DNA of 64,000 nucleotides from Phycisphaeraceae bacterium (GTDB lineage Bacteria; Planctomycetota; Phycisphaerae; Phycisphaerales; Phycisphaeraceae). The translations under genes and the position numbers were made by a program. The notes under the pieces were generated by a model. It ran no database searches. It was not told where the DNA came from and worked only from the letters and a program-made list of their open reading frames with translations. Position 1 is the first letter of the stretch; each line of letters opens with the position of its first letter. Below, one piece after another: positions 51,056-59,598 of this stretch. The stretch covers positions 1 to 64,000 of the forward strand of contig JANQFR010000061.1 in the NCBI GenBank assembly GCA_028277745.1, read 5' to 3'.

Positions 51056-51132
51056 GGGAGCGTTCCAATCGTTCGGGAATCAGACATGCGGCGAACCGGG
51101 GCGGAGCCCCGCGGGTCATGGCCGGCGTTCGT

Positions 51133-51861
51133 TCATACGCGGCGGCGCCCCAGCATCAGCGCAACGCCGAGCCCGAGCAGGGCCAGCGACGCGGGCTCCG
51201 GGATCACGCCGGTCTCGGCCGTCAGCAGCGGGGCCTGATTGCCCGGCCCGTCGCCCGTGGCGATGTTAAACCCCCGGGCGCTCGCGCCGGAATTGGCGTC
51301 GGGGTTGAGCCGGAAAAACGCGAAGTTGCCGCTGCCGTCCAGCGGCCGGCTGTTGAGGAACGCGAGCAGGGCCGCGTTCGAGATGTTCGCCTCGGTGTCG
51401 TTGGCGGTGGACGGGATAAACACGTCGTCGGCGATCGCCGACGCCCCCGTGTTGGGGTCGGCGCCGAACGCGCCCTCGAAGTAAAGGTTGTTGGACCCCG
51501 GGAACGGGAAATCGTTGGCGGTCGCGCCGAACCCGACGCCGTAGAGGTCCGCGTTGAAATTCGGGGAGCTGGACTTGCCGTCGAGGAACAGCCGCAGGTT
51601 GGCCGACGTGAACACGTCCGTGACCGGGGCGGCGGAGATATCGAACATGAACACGAAGGCCGCGCCCTGGGTGAACCCGCCCCCCAGCGCCCCCACGCGG
51701 TTCTCGTTGTCGTTGTCCCGCCCGGTCGCGATCAGGCCGCCGGACTCGGCGACCTCCTGGTCGGCGCCGGCGCTGACCTGGCTGATCATCACGGCGGACG
51801 CCGCCGGGGCGAGCCAGACGGCCGACCCGGCCAGCACGGCAATGGTCGCAAAACGCTTCAT
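51133..51861 (-). CDS. PEP-CTERM surface protein
   Basis: A 242-aa exported protein: signal peptide RFATIAVLAGSAVWLAPAASA, a mature region rich in Asn, Gly, Ala and Asp with beta-strand character, and the C-terminal sorting signal IPEPASLALLGLGVALML followed by GRRR. PEP-CTERM proteins are processed by exosortase and often end up in the matrix. The upstream ATG at 51876 reads ATG AGG AGG, so AGGAGG there is the ribosome site for ATG 51861, six bases downstream. It begins the PEP-CTERM/prepilin/prepilin/GH5 gene run. Confidence 0.9.
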   Translation of the reverse strand: MKRFATIAVLAGSAVWLAPAASAVMISQVSAGADQEVAESGGLIATGRDNDNENRVGALGGGFTQGAAFVFMFDISAAPVTDVFTSANLRLFLDGKSSSPNFNADLYGVGFGATANDFPFPGSNNLYFEGAFGADPNTGASAIADDVFIPSTANDTEANISNAALLAFLNSRPLDGSGNFAFFRLNPDANSGASARGFNIATGDGPGNQAPLLTAETGVIPEPASLALLGLGVALMLGRRRV

Positions 51862-51901
51862 CAAAAACCTCCTCATCGTGAGACATGAAAGAAAGGAAAG
51901 G

Positions 51902-52933
51902 TCACCGGCCCGCGGAACGCGGTTGGCGTCGGGCGGTGTCGCCGGCGACGAGCCGGCAGGGCAGACGCACCGACGGACACGCCCGCCGGCCTCGGTCGAG
52001 CACGCAACGCATCAGCGCCGCCGCCTCCACGCCCATCTGGTATCGATCGAACGTCACGCGGGTCAGGCCGGGCCACATCCGGTCCAGCTGGTGCATGTCG
52101 TCGCACGAGATCAGCCCGAAGTCCCGGCCCGGGACCCGGCCGGCCTCGTTGGCGATGTCGCGCACCGCGTGAGCCTGGTAGATGCTGTTGCACACGATCA
52201 CCGCGTCCGGGCGCAGCGTCCGGACCAGCTCGCGGCGCGCGGCTGCCTCGCCGATGCCCGGCTCCAGCGCCTCGTGAAGCTCGAGCCCCGCCGCGGTCAC
52301 CGCCCCGCGCACCCCCTCGTACCGCTCCAGCGCGCTGAAGTGGACCCGGTGCGGCGGCGCGTACGTCATCATCGTGATCCGCCGGTACCCCAGGTCCGCC
52401 GCCGCCTGACCCGCCAGCCGGCCCGCCTCCCGCTCATCCCGCCGGAGGCAGCCGTGCTCACGCCAGACGTTCGAGTCGCACCACACCACCGTCCCGATCA
52501 GCTCTTCCAGCCGCCGCTCCACGTCCGCCGGCATCGAGTCGAGCACGATCATGCCGTCCAGCACGTGCTCCTTGAACACCCGGGACTGGTCCGCCAGGTC
52601 GCGGCGGACATCGTCGATCCGCGCCAGGGCGACCACGTACCCGGCCGCCTGCAGCCCCTCGTTGACCCCCAGGATCGTCTCGTACGCCAGCGGGTGGGTG
52701 AACCGGTTGCCGGGGTTGTTCGGGACCAGCACGCCCACCTGCCGCGACCGCCGCTGCGCCATCGCCCGCGCCGACGCCGAGGGCCGATACCCGGTCTGCC
52801 GGACCGCTTCCAGAACCCGCCGCCGCGTCTCTTCACCCACACGGGTGTTCCCCCCGCCGCCGTGCAGCACCTTGCTGACCACCGGTTTGGACACCCCGGC
52901 GAGCTTGGCGACCTGAGCCATGGTGACGGGCAT
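51902..52933 (-). CDS. LacI family transcriptional regulator
   Basis: A 343-aa repressor: the HTH is TMAQVAKLAGVSKPVVSKVLHG (residues 4-25) with the hinge helix region SASARAMAQRRSRQVGVLVPN, followed by a periplasmic-binding-protein-like sensor domain with DGMIVLDSMPADVE and GRDFGLISCDDMHQL. It binds DNA as a dimer and releases on binding a sugar or related ligand. The gene lies just upstream of the PEP-CTERM/prepilin/GH5 run and probably controls it. GAGG lies eight bases before the ATG. Confidence 0.92.
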   Translation of the reverse strand: MPVTMAQVAKLAGVSKPVVSKVLHGGGGNTRVGEETRRRVLEAVRQTGYRPSASARAMAQRRSRQVGVLVPNNPGNRFTHPLAYETILGVNEGLQAAGYVVALARIDDVRRDLADQSRVFKEHVLDGMIVLDSMPADVERRLEELIGTVVWCDSNVWREHGCLRRDEREAGRLAGQAAADLGYRRITMMTYAPPHRVHFSALERYEGVRGAVTAAGLELHEALEPGIGEAAARRELVRTLRPDAVIVCNSIYQAHAVRDIANEAGRVPGRDFGLISCDDMHQLDRMWPGLTRVTFDRYQMGVEAAALMRCVLDRGRRACPSVRLPCRLVAGDTARRQPRSAGR

Positions 52934-52976
52934 GAGCGAGCCTCGGAGACAGAAAAGACGGTCAGAGATGACTCAA

Positions 52977-53006
52977 CGGTAAATCAGACGACTTACCGGT
53001 TAATCA
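52977..53006. promoter_or_regulatory. Operator-like direct repeats at the lacI-type promoter
   Basis: CGGTAAATCA (52977-52986) and CGGTTAATCA (52997-53006) differ at one base and start 20 bp apart. AACGGTAA and TTACCGGTT also form an inverted pair. The second repeat overlaps the -10 of the regulator's own promoter, which fits autorepression. Confidence 0.5.
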
Positions 53007-53030
53007 TACCGCGACCAAGCCGCTTGTCAA
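53003..53030 (-). promoter_or_regulatory. Sigma-70 promoter of the LacI-type regulator
   Basis: On the minus strand TTGACA (53030-53025) and TATGAT (53008-53003) are spaced 16 bp. This is the best -35/-10 pair on the minus strand here. The predicted start lies within or next to the repeats at 52977-53006. Confidence 0.65.
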
Positions 53031-53094
53031 GACCCGACCCTTAACTTCCTCGACCGCCGGCGTACGCCTCGGGTGACGGCGACAGGCCGGCGGG

Positions 53095-54210
53095 TCAGGT
53101 TAGCCGATAGCCGGCGCGGAAGGCGGTTGGCGTCTTGCCGGTGTGTTTGCGGAAGACCGCGGCGAAGTAGGCGGCGGTGGAGAAGCCGCTGCGCTGGGCG
53201 ACCTCGGGCATCGCGAGGTCGGTCTCGGTGAGCAACTGCTTGGCGCGTTCGAGCCGGACGCGGGTGATGTGATCCTGCAAGGTCCGGCCGATCGCGCGTT
53301 TGAAGCGTTGCTCGAGGGCCCGGCGGGAGGCGGGGACGGGCTCGAGGGCCTGGTCGATGGTGAAGGGCTCGCCGACGTGCTCGCGGACGAACCGGACGAC
53401 GTCCGCGACCATGGGGTCTTCGATGGCCTGGCCGTCGGTGGTCTGGCGGGTCACCACGCGGGCGGGGGCGATCCGCAGGGGGGCGGGGTCGACCGGCCGG
53501 CCGCGGATCAGCCGATCGAGCCGGGCCGCGGCCTCGGCGCCGAGCTTCTCCCACGGGACCTCGACGCTGGAGATCGTCGGCGACACCATGCGGGTGGTCA
53601 GGCTGTCGTTGTCCACGCCCAGCACCGCCACCTGCTCGGGCATGGCCAGCCCCAGCGCGAGGCACTGGCGGACCACGAAGACCGCCAGCCCGTCGGTGAC
53701 GGCGAAGAGGCCGATCGGCGTGGGCGTCTGCGTCAGCGCCTCGGCGATCAGGCGTTCAGCGCTGCGCCAGGAGCGGAGGCGGGCCACGCGCACCGAGGCG
53801 CCGGCGTCGTCGACCGCGGCGCGGAAGGCGGCGACGCGCTGGGCCGAGTACGCCCAGCCGCTCATGTCGAGCGCGAGCAGCCGGCGGTAGCCGCGGCCCA
53901 TCAGGTAGTCGGCCGCCATGCGCCCGATGGCGGGGTCGTCGGGGACGACGCTGACCAGGCCGGGGCGGTCGGCGACGGCCGAGGTGTTGACCGCGGGCAC
54001 GCCGCAGTCGGCGAGTTGGGCGATGAGCCGGGGCGCGTGGGCGTGGGCGATGATGCCGCGGACCGCCGGGTCGAGGCGGGGCAGAGCCTGGCGGACCTGC
54101 TCGCGGTGGTGCAGGCTCAGGGTCCAGCCGCCGTGCTGGGCGTTGCCGTAGCGGGCGACGCCCTCGAGGGCCCGCCGGCCGTAGTCCTGCACGCAGTTCA
54201 TCAGGGTCAT
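53095..54210 (-). CDS. XylR-type AraC family regulator
   Basis: A 371-aa activator with a LacI-like ligand-binding domain at the N terminus (TLMNCVQDYGRRALEGVARYG; GVPAVNTSAVADRPGLVSVVPDD) and a C-terminal AraC double helix-turn-helix (ALEQRFKRAIGRTLQDHI; AQRSGFSTAAYFAAVFRKHTGKTPTAFR). This arrangement is that of E. coli XylR. In planctomycetes such regulators often sit by sugar-use genes. TTG 54219 opens the frame; ATG 54210 gives a more usual N terminus. It is divergent from the PEP-CTERM/DNRLRE gene and separated from it by operator-like repeats. Confidence 0.9.
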   Translation of the reverse strand: MTLMNCVQDYGRRALEGVARYGNAQHGGWTLSLHHREQVRQALPRLDPAVRGIIAHAHAPRLIAQLADCGVPAVNTSAVADRPGLVSVVPDDPAIGRMAADYLMGRGYRRLLALDMSGWAYSAQRVAAFRAAVDDAGASVRVARLRSWRSAERLIAEALTQTPTPIGLFAVTDGLAVFVVRQCLALGLAMPEQVAVLGVDNDSLTTRMVSPTISSVEVPWEKLGAEAAARLDRLIRGRPVDPAPLRIAPARVVTRQTTDGQAIEDPMVADVVRFVREHVGEPFTIDQALEPVPASRRALEQRFKRAIGRTLQDHITRVRLERAKQLLTETDLAMPEVAQRSGFSTAAYFAAVFRKHTGKTPTAFRAGYRLT

Positions 54211-54263
54211 GACGTGCAAAGCGTGGCGTCCTGTCTAAAAAAGAGTGGGATGGAGGGCGGCGC

Positions 54264-54291
54264 GTCTGCGCTATTTTAATAAATGTCTGCG
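54264..54291. promoter_or_regulatory. 21-bp-spaced direct repeats, XylR/AraC-type operator
   Basis: GTCTGCG occurs at 54264-54270 and 54285-54291, with an AT-rich 14-bp spacer, giving a 21-bp period. AraC-family regulators bind such tandem half-sites (as in araI). It lies in the gap between the XylR-type gene and the PEP-CTERM gene. Confidence 0.5.
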
Positions 54292-54422
54292 AGATGTTGT
54301 ATGGCTCCGCCCGGGGCCGACGGGTAAGCTTGCGGGTGTTGTCTGGAGGGCGAAAAAGCCTTTCCGCCGCGATTTTTCGTCGGTTTCTGCCCCATCCCCC
54401 CCGATTCCCGGAGAAAAGCACG

Positions 54423-55133
54423 ATGTTTGAACGCCTGCCCCGCCCTGTTCTGGCCGCCGCCCTGGCCGCCGCGCCGCTGGCCGTGTCCCCCGCCGCCGCC
54501 GCGGTGCTCACCCCGTCCGCCGACGCCTTCATCCGCGGGGGCTCGAACGCCAACGCCAACCAGAACGGCGGCAACGCTCAGAACCTGCTCATCCTCCCCG
54601 GCAACGACCTCAATTTCGCGCGCAAGGCCTATCTGCGTTTCGACCTCAGCTCCATCACCGCGGACGTCACCGACGCCCAGCTCAGCCTCGATATCAGCTT
54701 CAGCAACACCGCGGTCGGCGGGGCGCCCCTGAACATCTGGGGGCTCAACGACGGCTCGGGCGACAACTGGTCCGAGACCGGCATCACCTGGAACAACGCC
54801 CCGGGCAACCAGAACAACCCCGCCGGCACGACCGGGGCGGCCCTGCTGGGGCAGATCGTGGACACCGGCGAGGTCGCCACCCCCGGCACGTTCACCTTCA
54901 CCCTCGATACCGACGCGTTGCTGGCCTTCATCCAGGCCGACGGCAATGATGCGGTCACCTTCATCATCACCGGCAGCTCGGGCAGCAACGGCCCGGTGCG
55001 GCCGATCATCGCGTCGCGTGAAAACGCGGGGCCGCCCGCCGCGCGGCTCGACCTGACGCTGGTGCCCGAGCCGGCGTCGATGGCGCTGGTCGGGCTGAGC
55101 GCCGTGATGGTGATGGGGCGTCGACGGAGGTAG
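54423..55133 (+). CDS. PEP-CTERM protein with DNRLRE-type domain
   Basis: A 236-aa exported protein. A signal peptide (VLAAALAAAPLAVSPAAA) precedes a DNRLRE/CBM-like beta-sandwich starting LTPSADAFIRGGSNANANQ and containing KAYLRFDLSSITADVTDAQL, as in disaggregatase-related and CBM96-like domains that may bind glycans. It ends in the PEP-CTERM signal VPEPASMALVGLSAVMVMGRRRR. ATG 54423 has GGAG ten bases upstream; the frame is open further 5' but that part lies in the promoter region. It is divergent from the XylR-type gene and probably under its control. Confidence 0.87.
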   Translation: MFERLPRPVLAAALAAAPLAVSPAAAAVLTPSADAFIRGGSNANANQNGGNAQNLLILPGNDLNFARKAYLRFDLSSITADVTDAQLSLDISFSNTAVGGAPLNIWGLNDGSGDNWSETGITWNNAPGNQNNPAGTTGAALLGQIVDTGEVATPGTFTFTLDTDALLAFIQADGNDAVTFIITGSSGSNGPVRPIIASRENAGPPAARLDLTLVPEPASMALVGLSAVMVMGRRRR

Positions 55134-55154
55134 GTCGGGGGAGAAGGGGGGTGG

Positions 55155-55172
55155 GGCGGAGCAAGCTCCGCC
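55155..55172 (+). terminator. GC hairpin after the PEP-CTERM/DNRLRE gene
   Basis: GGCGGAG and CTCCGCC form a perfect 7-bp stem with a CAAG loop, 22 bp after the stop. There is no T-tract. It is placed as an end signal between convergent genes but lacks the full intrinsic pattern. Confidence 0.4.
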
Positions 55173-55179
55173 GCTACGC

Positions 55180-55208
55180 TTGACAGATACCTATCAAAAA
55201 GCTAATAT
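55180..55208 (+). promoter_or_regulatory. Promoter-like pair antisense to moxR
   Basis: A perfect TTGACA (55180-55185), a 17-bp spacer and TAATAT (55203-55208, four of six) on the plus strand. It would fire into the 3' end of the minus-strand moxR gene. No plus-strand gene starts there. Confidence 0.35.
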
Positions 55209-55219
55209 ACAAGGGTTGG

Positions 55220-56146
<927 letters not shown>

Positions 56147-56341
56147 GAACCTGCATTCCGGCGGGCAAGGAACGGGAAGTATACCGCGCGGGGCCAGCGC
56201 GGGCAGTCCGGAAGGCTATCGGACCCCCGGGGGTCCAACGCGTCATCCGCCGATCGATTTCAGGGGTAAGCCGATCCGGTTGCCGATAGACTGGAAACGG
56301 CTCAGCAATGTTCTATCGTTGCGCAGTAAAGGCGGTTTCGC
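56147..56341. promoter_or_regulatory. Divergent moxR/cdaA intergenic region
   Basis: A 195-bp region with no gene. At 56221-56236 it has a perfect 16-bp palindrome GGACCCCCGGGGGTCC. No -35/-10 pair can be called with confidence for either gene; the palindrome could bind a regulator or form a hairpin. Confidence 0.4.
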
Positions 56342-57208
56342 GTGAACTTTTTCGACCTGACCAGACTCCAGCAACTCGGGTCCCGGATCCGGGGCTATTG
56401 GACGACCGAGCCGGTGCAGGTGGCGATCGAGCTGGTGCTGATCGGGGTGGTGGTGTACCTGATCATGCGTTTCCTGCGGGGCACGCGTGGGGCCCGGGTG
56501 ATCAAGGGGGTGCTGCTGCTGCTGTTCCTGGCGACGCTGGCGGTGCAGATCCTGGCGCGGGACGAGCAATTCGAGCGGCTGAGCTTCCTGTACAGCAACT
56601 TCCTGACGTTCGTGGCCCTGGTGCTGGTGGTGGTGTTCCAGCCCGAGCTGCGCCGGGCGCTGGTCCGGGTGGGCGAGCTTCGGTTGTTCAACAAGCAGTC
56701 GGGGCTGCGCAAGCAGCGGGTGGTCGAGGAGGTGCTGGGGGCGGTGCAGTACATGAGCCGCAACAAGATCGGAGCCCTGATCGCCATCGAGCGTCAGGTC
56801 GGGCTCCGCGGGATCGTGGAGCTGGGCACGCCGCTGGACGCGGACGTGACCCAGGCGCTCTTGCAGACGATCTTCTGGCCCGGCTCGGCGCTGCACGACA
56901 TGGGGGTGGTCATCCGGGGCGACCGCATCCTCGCCGCCGGCGTCCAGTTCCCCCTGGCCGAGGGCGACCAGGTGCCCCAGGAGCTGGGCTCGCGCCACCG
57001 GGCGGCGATCGGCCTGAGCCAGGAATCGGACGCGCTGATCATCGTGGTGAGCGAGGAGACCGGTGCGATCAGCCTCGCCGAGCGGGGTGAGCTGACGCGG
57101 GGGATGAAGCTCGACGGCCTGCGGCCGATCCTGATGCGCGGCCTGGGCAAGGTCGACCTCGACCTCCAGACGTCCGCGGACGCCGATGATGAAGACACAA
57201 GGGGATAG
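56342..57208 (+). CDS. cdaA: Diadenylate cyclase CdaA
   Basis: Makes c-di-AMP from two ATP. The 288-aa protein has three N-terminal membrane helices (VQVAIELVLIGVVVYLIM; GVLLLLFLATLAVQIL; FVALVLVVVFQPELRR) and a DAC domain. RHRAA and SEETG, both involved in ATP binding, are intact, but the usual DGA motif (LHDGAVI) reads LHDMGVV, i.e. DMG. The Asp remains. The start is GTG 56342. It is followed by cdaR, its regulator, which supports the assignment. Confidence 0.92.
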   Translation: MNFFDLTRLQQLGSRIRGYWTTEPVQVAIELVLIGVVVYLIMRFLRGTRGARVIKGVLLLLFLATLAVQILARDEQFERLSFLYSNFLTFVALVLVVVFQPELRRALVRVGELRLFNKQSGLRKQRVVEEVLGAVQYMSRNKIGALIAIERQVGLRGIVELGTPLDADVTQALLQTIFWPGSALHDMGVVIRGDRILAAGVQFPLAEGDQVPQELGSRHRAAIGLSQESDALIIVVSEETGAISLAERGELTRGMKLDGLRPILMRGLGKVDLDLQTSADADDEDTRG

Positions 57209-57235
57209 AGATGGCAGATGGAAGATGGCGGATGT
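57209..57235. repeat. ATGGCAG/ATGGCGG half-element
   Basis: Directly after the cdaA stop, the sequence contains ATGGCAGATGG, then AAGATGGCGGATG. The same units make up the arms of the element inside purL at 62200-62283. This copy lacks the second arm, so it looks like a partial or decayed element. Confidence 0.55.
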
Positions 57236-57296
57236 GTTTAGCGGCGGCCCGCGGGGCCGGGATCGCGCTCGCCCTTGTTAAGTAACGGCAACCACC

Positions 57297-58319
57297 ATGA
57301 AAAGCCGGCTGGTCGACAAACTCGAAACCCTCATCGTGACCGTCCTGATCACGATCCTGGTGTGGCTGTGGGCCGAGGCGCAGAACGTGCAGACCTACAC
57401 GAACCAGCGGGTGCAGGTGCGGTTCGTCGCCCCGCCGGGGCAGGCGGGCCAGCTCGCGATCACCCCGGCCGACCCGGTCCCGGTGGAGGTGTCGTTCACC
57501 ACCTCGACGGGGCAGTACGACCGGTTCCGCCAGGACGTGAACTCGCACGTGATCGAGATCGAGGTCGCGGCGCCGGCCGACGCTAATGGATCGATCCAGG
57601 AGATCGCGCTGCGCAATCGACTGGAGAACGCGGTGTTCCGGAACCTGGGCATTACGCTGGAGGACGTGTCGCCGCCGCAGCAGCGGGTCGAGGTGTACCC
57701 GATCGAGACGTATTCGTTGAGGGTCGAGGTGGTTTCGCCGTCGGGCTTCGAGATCGTCGGCAGCCCGACCGCGGAGCCGGCGATGGTGGAGCTGCGCCTG
57801 CCGACCAACCTCGGCGCCCGGGCGCAGGGCATGGTGGTGAACGTGCAGCTGGGGCAGCAGGATCTGCAAACCGCGGCGCCTAACGAGCCCCAGACGCTGA
57901 CCGTGCCGCTGTCGGTGCCGCGCAACCTCGAAAGCGACTGGACGACCCTGCTGACCACGCAGGTGCAGGTGACGTTCACCGTGCGGAAGCAGACCGACTC
58001 GTACGTGATCGGCCGGGCGCCGATCCACATCAACGCCCCGAGCCTGTTGTTGAGCCAGTACCGGATCGACCTGGCCGACAACCAGTTCGTGCGGGACGTG
58101 GAGGTGTCGGGCCCGGCGGACGTGATCGAGGCGATCGAGAGCGGGGAGGCGAAGGTGGTCGCCGAGATCCGGCCGACGATCGAGGAGCTGGAGAGCGGGT
58201 TGACGTCGCTGCCGGTGTTTTTTGACCTGCCGCCGGGGGTGACGGTGCAGTCGGCGGTGCCGCAGGTGTCGTTCACGGTCGAACGGCTGACGCCAGACGG
58301 TACAATACCGGCTCCATGA
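57297..58319 (+). CDS. cdaR: YbbR-domain protein CdaR
   Basis: A 340-aa protein with one N-terminal membrane helix (IVTVLITILVWLWAEA) and an extracytoplasmic part made of YbbR-type repeats (e.g. VEVSFTTSTGQYDRF; LRVEVVSPSGFEIVGSP; VTFTVRKQTDSYVIG; VEVSGPADVIEAIESG). In Firmicutes CdaR binds CdaA and tunes c-di-AMP synthesis, and the same order is seen here. Spacing to cdaA is 88 bp with a repeat fragment. No ribosome site is evident before the ATG. Its stop overlaps the proA ATG. Confidence 0.88.
   Translation: MKSRLVDKLETLIVTVLITILVWLWAEAQNVQTYTNQRVQVRFVAPPGQAGQLAITPADPVPVEVSFTTSTGQYDRFRQDVNSHVIEIEVAAPADANGSIQEIALRNRLENAVFRNLGITLEDVSPPQQRVEVYPIETYSLRVEVVSPSGFEIVGSPTAEPAMVELRLPTNLGARAQGMVVNVQLGQQDLQTAAPNEPQTLTVPLSVPRNLESDWTTLLTTQVQVTFTVRKQTDSYVIGRAPIHINAPSLLLSQYRIDLADNQFVRDVEVSGPADVIEAIESGEAKVVAEIRPTIEELESGLTSLPVFFDLPPGVTVQSAVPQVSFTVERLTPDGTIPAP
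58301..58306 (+). promoter_or_regulatory. -10 candidate before proA
   Basis: TACAAT (five of six) nine bases before the proA ATG, inside the last codons of cdaR. It may give a near-leaderless proA transcript. Confidence 0.35.
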
Positions 58320-59584
58320 CGACTGAGACGCAAACCGACCTTCCCGCGTACTGCCGGTCGCTGGCCGAGCAGGCCCAGGCGGCGTCGCACGCCCTGGCGT
58401 CGACCCCCGGCGACGTGCGCGACGCGGCCCTGCGGCGGATCGCCGACGCCATCGCCGACGCCGGCGACGAGCTGATCGCCGCCAACGCCCTGGACCTCGA
58501 GGCCGGCCGCGCCGCGGGGCTCAGCGACGCGATGCTGGACCGGCTGACGATCGACGCGGCCCGGGTCGGGAAGATCGCCGCATCCGTCCGGCAGATCGCC
58601 GACCAGTCCGACCCGGTGGGCGCGGTGCTCGAAGGGCGGGTGCTGCCCAACGGGATCAAGCTCGAGAAGGTCCGGGTCCCGATCGGGGTGATCCTGATCA
58701 TCTTCGAGAGCCGGCCCAACGTCACCAGCGACGCCGCGGCGCTGTGCCTCAAGAGCGGCAACGCCGTGATCCTCCGCGGGGGCAAGGAGGCGATCCACTC
58801 CAACACCGCCCTGGCCGGGTGCATCAAACGCGGCCTGGAAGAATCGGGGATCGACCCTAACGCCGTCGCTCTTGTCGAGACGCCCGACCGCGCGGCCGTG
58901 GGCGAGCTGCTCCGGATGGAGGGCGTCATCGACCTGTGCATCCCCCGCGGCGGCGAGTCGCTGATCCGCGCTGTCGTCGAGCAGGCCCACATCCCGGTCA
59001 TCAAACATTACACCGGCAACTGCCACACCTACGTCGACGCCCACTGCGACGGCGCCATGGCGGTCCAGCTCTGCGTCAACGCCAAGGTGCAGCGCACCGG
59101 CGTGTGCAACGCGACCGAGACGATCCTGCTGCACCACCGCTGCGGCGTGATCGAGGACGTGATCTCCGCGCTGGTCCAGGTCGGCGTCGAGGTCCGCGCC
59201 TGCGACAAGACCCGCAAGCTGTTCGACGGGCTCAAGCCCGCGACGGAGGACGACTACGCCGCCGAGTTCCTCGACAAGATCGTGGCGATCAAGACCGTCG
59301 ACACGCTGGACGAGGCGATCGAGCACATCAACCGTTACGGCTCGAAGCACACCGACGCGATCGTCAGCAACGACCTGGCGGCGGTCAAACGGTTCGTGCA
59401 GGCGGTCGACACCGCCAACGCGATGGTCAACTGCTCGACCCGCTTCAGCGACGGGGGCGAGTACGGCCTGGGAGCGGAGATCGGCATCAGCACCGACAAG
59501 CTCCACGCCCGCGGGCCGATGGGCGCGGCGGACCTGTGCACCTACAAGTGGGTCGCCTACGGCAACGGCCAGACCCGCACCTGA
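58316..59584 (+). CDS. proA: Gamma-glutamyl phosphate reductase
   Basis: Second step of proline synthesis, NADPH-dependent reduction of gamma-glutamyl phosphate to the semialdehyde. The 422-aa aldehyde dehydrogenase-like protein has VPIGVILIIFESRPNVTSDA (about residues 120-139), SGNAVILRGGKEA, the IPRGGESLI loop (near 210), the catalytic Cys in GNCHTYVDAH (about 238), and the C-terminal FSDGGEYGLGAEIGISTDK. It overlaps the cdaR stop by ATGA. proB and proC are not in the window. Confidence 0.96.
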   Translation: MTTETQTDLPAYCRSLAEQAQAASHALASTPGDVRDAALRRIADAIADAGDELIAANALDLEAGRAAGLSDAMLDRLTIDAARVGKIAASVRQIADQSDPVGAVLEGRVLPNGIKLEKVRVPIGVILIIFESRPNVTSDAAALCLKSGNAVILRGGKEAIHSNTALAGCIKRGLEESGIDPNAVALVETPDRAAVGELLRMEGVIDLCIPRGGESLIRAVVEQAHIPVIKHYTGNCHTYVDAHCDGAMAVQLCVNAKVQRTGVCNATETILLHHRCGVIEDVISALVQVGVEVRACDKTRKLFDGLKPATEDDYAAEFLDKIVAIKTVDTLDEAIEHINRYGSKHTDAIVSNDLAAVKRFVQAVDTANAMVNCSTRFSDGGEYGLGAEIGISTDKLHARGPMGAADLCTYKWVAYGNGQTRT

Positions 59585-59598
59585 CGCGTGACCCAAAG

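Noticed and set aside
57395..59596. A 733-codon minus-strand frame across cdaR and proA
   Set aside because: Both plus-strand genes are recognised and conserved; the minus frame has no motif and a shadow-like composition.
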